Shown here in pieces: positions 59,257 through 64,000 of a DNA stretch of 64,000 nt. Every line of letters begins with the position of its first letter. Positions within the stretch are counted from its first letter, which is position 1. The notes under the pieces were generated by a model. It did no database searches, was not told where the DNA came from, and saw nothing but the letters and a program-made list of their open reading frames with translations. The DNA lies in the NCBI GenBank assembly GCA_964478515.1, contig CAYZIL010000007.1, forward strand, positions 9,479-73,478, read 5' to 3'. The DNA comes from HGM13233 sp964478515 (GTDB lineage Bacteria > Bacillota > Clostridia > Oscillospirales > Ruminococcaceae). A program made the translations under genes and the position numbers.

Positions 59257-60169
59257 CCGACTGGTAATAAACTATGTGCCGGGTCCGACAATGCTGCACA
59301 AGCTCACCGGCGGCACCAAAGTAACGCTGTTTATCCTGATGACCGTCTTTATCATTATGTCGTTCGACATCCGAATAATCCTCCCGGTGCTGCTGCTGGC
59401 GCTGGCGGCAATAATTTCAATGAAGCCGAACTACAAACCGATACTGTTTCTGTTTTTGTTCTCGTTTTTCATGGTAACTTTAGTGGGCAACGTGTTTCTG
59501 TTCTTTATTTCGCCCGACGCCGGCTACAACAACCTCGGCCACGAAACGATAATCTGGCAGGCGTCCGAAAACGTGTATCTGAGTCTTGAGTGGCTGTGGT
59601 ACGTGCTGGTGATGTTCGTAAAGCGTACTACTTCCTTTGCGGTGTGCATTGCTTTCGTGCTGGCGACGACGCCGTCGGAATTTGCCTCGGGGCTCAATTT
59701 TGTCGGCGTGCCCTACAAAATATGCTTTATCATTTCGCTTGCTTACCGCACGATTCCCGACGTGGCGCGCAGCTTTATAGACATCCGCAACAGCATGCAG
59801 ATGCGCGGAGTGGAAATGTCAAAAAAGGCGTCGGTATGGAGCCGACTGAAAAACAGCGTGGTGCTGCTTGTACCGCTGATTTTTTCTTCGTTCAACAAAG
59901 TCGGCAATATCGCCAACGCCATGGACCTGCGCGGCTTCGGCACGCTGAAAAAGCGCAGTTGGTACGCCGAGCACGAGCTGACCAAGGCAGATCGCTTTTT
60001 CAGAGTGTTTTCGGTGCTGCTGCTTGCGGCGATAATCGGCTACGTCGTCTACCACCTTATTCTTCACCCGGGCCCGAGCCGCTACTGGGTGCCGTTTTTG
60101 AGCGACGACGAGATAAACGTTCCCAACGCGATAGATACCGTCTTCTTTATGAAGTGGTTCCGCGGTTAA
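59249..60169 (+). CDS. ECF transporter T component
   Basis: 306-aa membrane scaffold with about five to six hydrophobic segments. Two coupling-helix motifs are visible: SMQMRGVEM near residue 200 and NAMDLRGFG near 230, the Ala/Ser-x-x-x-Arg-Gly pattern that docks into the ATPases. ATG 59249 overlaps the ATPase stop by 8 bp. It completes the S-AA'-T transporter. Confidence 0.9.
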   Translation: MNNRLVINYVPGPTMLHKLTGGTKVTLFILMTVFIIMSFDIRIILPVLLLALAAIISMKPNYKPILFLFLFSFFMVTLVGNVFLFFISPDAGYNNLGHETIIWQASENVYLSLEWLWYVLVMFVKRTTSFAVCIAFVLATTPSEFASGLNFVGVPYKICFIISLAYRTIPDVARSFIDIRNSMQMRGVEMSKKASVWSRLKNSVVLLVPLIFSSFNKVGNIANAMDLRGFGTLKKRSWYAEHELTKADRFFRVFSVLLLAAIIGYVVYHLILHPGPSRYWVPFLSDDEINVPNAIDTVFFMKWFRG

Positions 60170-60205
60170 GCAGTAAACAATAACTGATATTAACAGAGGT
60201 AGCAA

Positions 60206-61042
60206 ATGCAAAATCTTGTTTTTCAGACCGACTTCGGCACAGACAACCTTTCAGTTTCCTCAATGATCGGCGTGAGCATGAAAGTCAACCCCGATTTGCG
60301 CATATGGAACGCGACGCACGCCGTGCGGCAGTTCGACGTGCTGGCGGCCTGCGACGCGCTGATGTACAACCTGCCCTACTGGCCCGCCGGCACGGTATTT
60401 GTTTCGGTCGTCGACCCCGGCGTGGGCACGGCGCGCCGTTCCTGTGCGGCTAAACTTAAGGGCGGCATATATATTGTCACGCCCGACAACGGCACGCTGA
60501 CCTACATCAAGCGCGACTGGGGCATTGAGCAGGTGCGCGAGATAGACGAAAAAGTCAACCGCTATCCCGGCTCCGAGAATATCCACATTTTCCACGGCCG
60601 CGACGTCTACGCCTATTGCGGCGCGCGTCTTGCGGCCGGCGTGATAGATTTTGCCGGCGTCGGCCCGGAATACCCGGTCGACGAGGTAGTGGAAGCGCCG
60701 TTTATTGAACCCGGCCACGGCGACGGCGCCGTCTGGGGCATGGTGAACGAGGCTACTGAGCATTTCGGACTTGTCAGCAGCAACATTCCCTTTGAGTGGC
60801 TCGCCGCCGAGGGTATGCAGTACGGCGACAGAGTCGCGGTGCTCATAGAGAACGGCGGTAAAACAGTGTGCAGCAAAACGCTGCCGCTGGAAAAGTCGTT
60901 CGGTTATGTGGCGCTGGGCGCAGAATTTGTCTTTAGTTCCGAAACCCGCACCGTAATGCTCGGCACAAACCAGGGCAATTTCACCGCGGACAACCACATA
61001 GGCTTCAACGGTGAGTGGAAACTTACAGTAAAAAAAGCATAG
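60206..61042 (+). CDS. SAM hydrolase / SAM hydroxide adenosyltransferase (DUF62), copy 1
   Basis: 278-aa protein of the DUF62 family, which splits SAM with water into adenosine and L-methionine and is related to fluorinase. QTDFGTD sits at the N-terminus. VVDPGVGTARR puts the catalytic Asp at 70 and Arg at 77, and IFHGRD puts His at 130, the D-R-H water-activating triad of the archaeal enzyme PH0463. TPDNGTLTY near 92 and a C-terminal beta domain (about 165-278) are present. It starts 36 bp after EcfT with AGAGGT. First of four paralogues. Confidence 0.92.
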   Translation: MQNLVFQTDFGTDNLSVSSMIGVSMKVNPDLRIWNATHAVRQFDVLAACDALMYNLPYWPAGTVFVSVVDPGVGTARRSCAAKLKGGIYIVTPDNGTLTYIKRDWGIEQVREIDEKVNRYPGSENIHIFHGRDVYAYCGARLAAGVIDFAGVGPEYPVDEVVEAPFIEPGHGDGAVWGMVNEATEHFGLVSSNIPFEWLAAEGMQYGDRVAVLIENGGKTVCSKTLPLEKSFGYVALGAEFVFSSETRTVMLGTNQGNFTADNHIGFNGEWKLTVKKA

Positions 61043-61054
61043 GAGTGTTTGAAA

Positions 61055-61915
61055 ATGTCCAAACCCAATATCGTTTTGCAGACCGATTTCGGCCTCAACA
61101 CCGGCTTCGTGTGCGCCATGTACGGCGTCATCAAAAGCGTTGACGGCGAGCTGAACGTCTATGACATGACTCACCAAATCCGCGAATTTGATTTTCGCCA
61201 GGCCAGCAACCTGCTTTGCAACAACGTCCCCTTCTGGCCCAAGGGCACCATCTTCGTTTCGGTCGTCGACCCCGGTGTGGGCACCGACCGCCGCGCGTGT
61301 GTCGCGAAGCTGGGCAACGGCTGCTACATAGTAACGCCCGACAACGGCACTTTGACACTGCCGCTGCAGCAGTTCGGCGTCGAGGAAGTGCGCGAGATAG
61401 ACGAAAACGTCAACCGCATAAAATGGACCGAAAAGGCCAACACCTTCCACGGCCGCGACCTGTTCGCCTACTGCGCGGCGCGCCTGGCCGCCGGCGTAAT
61501 AGATTTTTCCGGCGTCGGCCCCGCCTACCCGGTGGAGGAGATTGTCACCTACAAAATAGAGAAGGCCGCAATAGAAAAGGGCAAGGCGAGCGGCGAGCTT
61601 ATTTCGGCGCTCAAGCAGTTCGGCAACCTCAATTTGAATATAGGCACCGACGAATTTGAGAAAACGGGCATCGTCCACGGCGACATGGTACATGTGGTAA
61701 TAACCAAGAACGGCGAGACCCTGTTTGACGGCGACGCGCTTTACCACAGGTCCTTCGGCTTTGTCGACGAGGGCGCGCCGATACTCTTTAACGGCAGCAG
61801 CGGCACAATGGGCTTTGGCCTTAACAAGCGCCACTTTGCCGACACCTATCTGCCCGGCGTGTTCGAGCCCGGTTCACTTTACAGCGATTACAAAATATCT
61901 ATTGAGAAAATCTGA
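61055..61915 (+). CDS. SAM hydrolase (DUF62), copy 2
   Basis: 286-aa paralogue. LQTDFGLNTGF is at the N-terminus; Asp 72 and Arg 79 lie in VVDPGVGTDRR, and His 132 in FHGRD. TPDNGTLTL near 94 is intact. The C-terminal domain is complete and slightly longer than in copy 1 (insert around EKAAIEKGKASGELISALK). ATG 61055 is preferred to TTG 61049 because AGGAG at 61041 is then 9 nt away. Confidence 0.92.
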   Translation: MSKPNIVLQTDFGLNTGFVCAMYGVIKSVDGELNVYDMTHQIREFDFRQASNLLCNNVPFWPKGTIFVSVVDPGVGTDRRACVAKLGNGCYIVTPDNGTLTLPLQQFGVEEVREIDENVNRIKWTEKANTFHGRDLFAYCAARLAAGVIDFSGVGPAYPVEEIVTYKIEKAAIEKGKASGELISALKQFGNLNLNIGTDEFEKTGIVHGDMVHVVITKNGETLFDGDALYHRSFGFVDEGAPILFNGSSGTMGFGLNKRHFADTYLPGVFEPGSLYSDYKISIEKI

Positions 61916-61937
61916 GCGCAGAGGAAAGTGAAGAAAG

Positions 61938-62780
61938 ATGGATAAACCGTGCATCCTTTTTCAAAGCGATTTCGGTGTCGGCGGCGGCGTCGCCATGTTC
62001 GGCGTCTGCAAACAGACCGACCCGGAGCTGGAAATATATGACCTTACCCATGTTGTTCCCACTTTTGACGTAGCGGCGGCGAGCTCATCATTGCGCTCGA
62101 CAATACCCTACTGGCCGCAGGGCACTGTATTCGTCTCGGTCGTCGACCCCGGCGTCGGCACCAAACGGCGCGCCTGCGTTGCCAAACTCGGCAACGGCAG
62201 CTATGTGGTCACGCCCGACAACGGCACGCTCACCTACCTGCTGGCAGAGTTCGGCGTGCAGGAGGTGCGCGAGATAGACGAAAAAGTCAACCGTTACCAC
62301 GGCACCGAAAAAGTCAGCATCTTCCACGGCCGCGACCTTTTTGCCTACTGCGCCGGCCGACTGGCCGCCGGAGTTATTGACTTTGCCGGCGTCGGCCCTG
62401 CCTACCCGGTAGAGGAGATAGTAACATTTTCCATACCTGAAGCCGAGGTCAGCGAGGGCCGCGCCGAGGGCGTAGTCGCCGAGAGTATGCGCACTTTCGG
62501 CAACCTGGAGACAAACATTAAAATAGACGACTTTGCCAAAACCGGAATAGTGAACGGCGACATAGTGCAAGTGCGCATAGAATACCGCGACAATATCGTC
62601 TACGACAGCCCAATACTTTACCACAAGTCTTTCGGCTTTGCCAAAGTCGGCGAACCGATAGTGTTCAATAGCTCAACCGGAGTTGTCGGCGTCGGGTTGA
62701 ATCAGGGCGACTTTACCCAGAAATATGCAATAGGCCACGGCCCGGAATGGAAAATAAGCATCGTCAAGGAGGGCAAATGA
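61938..62780 (+). CDS. SAM hydrolase (DUF62), copy 3
   Basis: 280-aa paralogue. The first motif reads QSDFGVGGG (Ser in place of the usual Thr). Asp 70 and Arg 77 are in VVDPGVGTKRR and His 130 in IFHGRD. The C-terminal domain is complete, with YHKSFGFAKVGEPIVFNSS near 230. It lies 22 bp after copy 2, and its stop overlaps the copy 4 start. Confidence 0.92.
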   Translation: MDKPCILFQSDFGVGGGVAMFGVCKQTDPELEIYDLTHVVPTFDVAAASSSLRSTIPYWPQGTVFVSVVDPGVGTKRRACVAKLGNGSYVVTPDNGTLTYLLAEFGVQEVREIDEKVNRYHGTEKVSIFHGRDLFAYCAGRLAAGVIDFAGVGPAYPVEEIVTFSIPEAEVSEGRAEGVVAESMRTFGNLETNIKIDDFAKTGIVNGDIVQVRIEYRDNIVYDSPILYHKSFGFAKVGEPIVFNSSTGVVGVGLNQGDFTQKYAIGHGPEWKISIVKEGK

Positions 62781-63268
62781 TGTCGAAGCCTTTCATAGTC
62801 ATGCAGACGGATTTCGGCGTCGGCTGCGGCGTGGCGTCAATGTACGGCGTGTGCAAGCTGGTCGACCGCTCGCTGAAAATGTATGACCTTTGCCACAATG
62901 TGCCCAAGTTCGACACCAAGACAGCCTCGCGCTATTTGAGCGAGGCGCTCGGCTACTGGCCGCAGGGAACGGTGTTTGTCTCGGTCGTCGACCCCGGTGT
63001 CGGCACCGACCGCCGCGCCGTTGTGGCCCAGACGCAGGACGGCTACTATATTGTAACGCCCGACAACGGCTCGCTGGAAGACACGTTGGCGCAGCACGGC
63101 ATTCAAGCGGTGCGCGTAATAGACGAGTCCGTCAACCGGCTGCGTACCGGCTCGGATATTTTCCACGGCCGTGACCTTTTTGCCTATTGCGCGGCGCGGC
63201 TTGCCGCCGGTGTTATTGACTTTGCCGGCGTCGGTCCCGAATACCCGGTCGCGGAAATAATCCGCTGA
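62780..63268 (+). CDS. SAM hydrolase (DUF62), copy 4, lacking the C-terminal domain
   Basis: About 162 aa against about 280 for its neighbours. The N-terminal domain is complete: QTDFGVGCG, Asp 71 and Arg 78 in VVDPGVGTDRR, TPDNGSLED, and His 129 in IFHGRD. It ends at VGPEYPVAEIIR, exactly where the domain linker begins in the other copies. The two ATGs at 62777 and 62780 overlap the copy 3 stop; the second is better spaced from AAGGAGGG. In known family structures the active site is shared between the N-domain of one subunit and the C-domain of the next, so this copy could work only in a mixed oligomer, or be inactive. Confidence 0.88.
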   Translation: MSKPFIVMQTDFGVGCGVASMYGVCKLVDRSLKMYDLCHNVPKFDTKTASRYLSEALGYWPQGTVFVSVVDPGVGTDRRAVVAQTQDGYYIVTPDNGSLEDTLAQHGIQAVRVIDESVNRLRTGSDIFHGRDLFAYCAARLAAGVIDFAGVGPEYPVAEIIR

Positions 63269-63284
63269 AAAAATTAACTGAGAT

Positions 63285-63320
63285 GATCGCCCACCAGGCC
63301 AGAGATTGCGGTGGGCGGTC
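63285..63320 (+). terminator. Hairpin closing the ECF/SAM-hydrolase operon
   Basis: GATCGCCCACC pairs over 11 bp (one G-U) with GGTGGGCGGTC. The U-tract is weak (ATTGTCTGT). Confidence 0.6.
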
Positions 63321-63445
63321 ATTGTCTGTATAGACCCGCAAAAACTGCGTTCTGCGGCAGAGGAACCGGAACAACCGGCCGGTGCTTTACCGGCGCGGCT
63401 GGCAGCGCTACAATACAATTTGTTTACTGCAATGGAGAAACAACA

Positions 63446-63913
63446 ATGAGTAAAGACCTAACGCTGGACATTAGGGAATATCAGCGCGACGACTGGCCGC
63501 GATTGTGCGCCATACACGACGCCGCGCGGCAGAATGAGCTGAAGCTGGCGGGACTGCCGCAGGCCTTTTTGCCGTTGGCGGTTGCCGCCGAGCGCGAGGG
63601 CCTTTTCGACTACGACTTGCGCGTGGCCCAACTGGGCGGCGAGGTCGCCGGTTTTGTGGCGTATTTGCCCGACGAACTCGGCTGGCTGTATGTCGACCCG
63701 CTTATGGCGCGGCGCGGCGTCGGCCGCGCGCTGACGCGGTATGTGCTGGACAACACCCGAAAGCGGCCGCTGAGCGTTGAGGTGCTCGGCGGAAATTTCC
63801 CGGCACGGCGGCTGTATGAGAGCTGTGGTTTTTGTTTTATTGAATCTCTTAACGGCCAAATGCCGGGTAACGAGCTGTTTGCCGTCAGTGCCGATGTGCT
63901 CATGCACATGTAA
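63446..63913 (+). CDS. GNAT-family N-acetyltransferase
   Basis: 155-aa protein. VAGFVAYLPDELGWLYVDPLMARRGVGRALTRYVL near residue 69 contains the acetyl-CoA loop (RRGVGRA), followed by VEVLGGNFPARRLYESCGFCF near 112. GGAGAAACAACA precedes ATG 63446. Longer frames reach into the hairpin after the DUF62 genes and are rejected. A TACAAT at 63409-63414 may be its -10. Confidence 0.9.
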   Translation: MSKDLTLDIREYQRDDWPRLCAIHDAARQNELKLAGLPQAFLPLAVAAEREGLFDYDLRVAQLGGEVAGFVAYLPDELGWLYVDPLMARRGVGRALTRYVLDNTRKRPLSVEVLGGNFPARRLYESCGFCFIESLNGQMPGNELFAVSADVLMHM

Positions 63914-63992
63914 AGAGCGCCGTTCGAAGCGCGCCGCACAGCAGGCAGTGTACGCCGCGGCAGTCGCCCTGCCATTTGTGGTTGCATTCCAT
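63900..63992 (-). CDS. Possible small zinc-ribbon-like protein, 30 aa
   Basis: Short frame MECNHKWQGDCRGVHCLLCG... with a Cys-x-His, then Cys-x-x-Cys-Gly pattern, similar to small zinc-ribbon proteins of clostridia. It overlaps the GNAT end by 14 bp, and its SD would lie beyond the window edge. It could equally be chance or a remnant. Confidence 0.3.
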   Translation of the reverse strand: MECNHKWQGDCRGVHCLLCGALRTALFTCA

Positions 63993-64000
63993 TGTTATAT

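Noticed and set aside
63269..63445. Frameshifted C-terminal domain of DUF62 copy 4
   Set aside because: I found no residues resembling the C-terminal domains of copies 1-3 in any frame after the stop; a hairpin follows instead. The truncation appears clean.
1..64000. CRISPR array, prophage, insertion sequence or integrase
   Set aside because: No regularly spaced direct repeats, transposase or phage structural genes were seen on either strand.

Overview
The window looks like the chromosome of an uncultured, GC-rich anaerobic Firmicute, probably a gut-type clostridium of the Oscillospirales. I infer this from the gene families (mannose-type PTS, ECF transporter with its own ATPase, BceAB exporter, DUF6472, YczE, a guanine riboswitch, tight SD-led operons) and from several TTG starts placed at good distance from an SD. 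I see no rRNA, tRNA, IS element, prophage or CRISPR array. The gene order reads as a normal chromosome made of catabolic and transport islands.

Region by region. (1) 1-10.5 kb: one tight plus-strand operon joins the tail of a Liv-type ABC importer (livG, livF) to a NagB-like deaminase, two creatininase-family amidohydrolases, a Gfo/Idh/MocA oxidoreductase, a PreA-PreT fusion, an Ldh2-family dehydrogenase, a KDPG aldolase-VOC fusion and a KDG kinase. It ends at a strong terminator and looks like a complete route from an imported nitrogenous compound to pyruvate plus glyceraldehyde-3-phosphate. (2) 10.5-14 kb: an AEC permease, a methyltransferase and a VanZ/RDD protein. (3) 14-20.7 kb, minus strand: a GntR repressor and a complete mannose-type PTS (IIA, IIB, IIC, IID) followed by a ceramidase-like hydrolase, a SIS protein and a sugar-nucleotidyltransferase with a beta-helix tail. 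Palindromic operator candidates are visible. (4) 20.8-22.1 kb: a MerR/TipAS regulator with a textbook 19-bp-spacer promoter. (5) 22.1-27.5 kb, minus strand: a BtpA-like protein and an L-xylulose-type pentose cassette (FGGY kinase, two epimerases, class II aldolase, PHP hydrolase). (6) 27.7-35.1 kb: an MBOAT/DHHW O-acylation pair, a nucleoside hydrolase, and an AlkZ-type glycosylase. (7) 35-43 kb: two ADP-ribosylglycohydrolase paralogues diverge from a BMP-type nucleoside ABC importer. (8) 43-50.7 kb: a BceAB exporter, a rhodanese lipoprotein, an Rrf2 regulator, small membrane proteins, and a TVP38 protein overlapping a GNAT. (9) 50.7-52.3 kb: a guanine riboswitch with its terminator in front of a purine permease. 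(10) 52.5-56.7 kb: a structured non-coding stretch, a large membrane protein, a GT2 glycosyltransferase and a GNAT. (11) 56.8-63.3 kb: a promoter, an ECF transporter (S, fused A-A', T) and four consecutive SAM-hydrolase (DUF62) genes, the last lacking its C-terminal domain.

Purine and adenosine handling recurs across the right half: nucleoside hydrolase, ADP-ribosyl hydrolases, nucleoside ABC importer, guanine riboswitch/permease, and SAM hydrolases whose known products are adenosine and methionine. The ECF plus four-DUF62 operon is the best candidate for an undescribed system. The Liv-KDG operon, the PTS/ceramidase-like operon and a pair of related 65-nt intergenic elements at 21.7 and 48.5 kb are the next most interesting.
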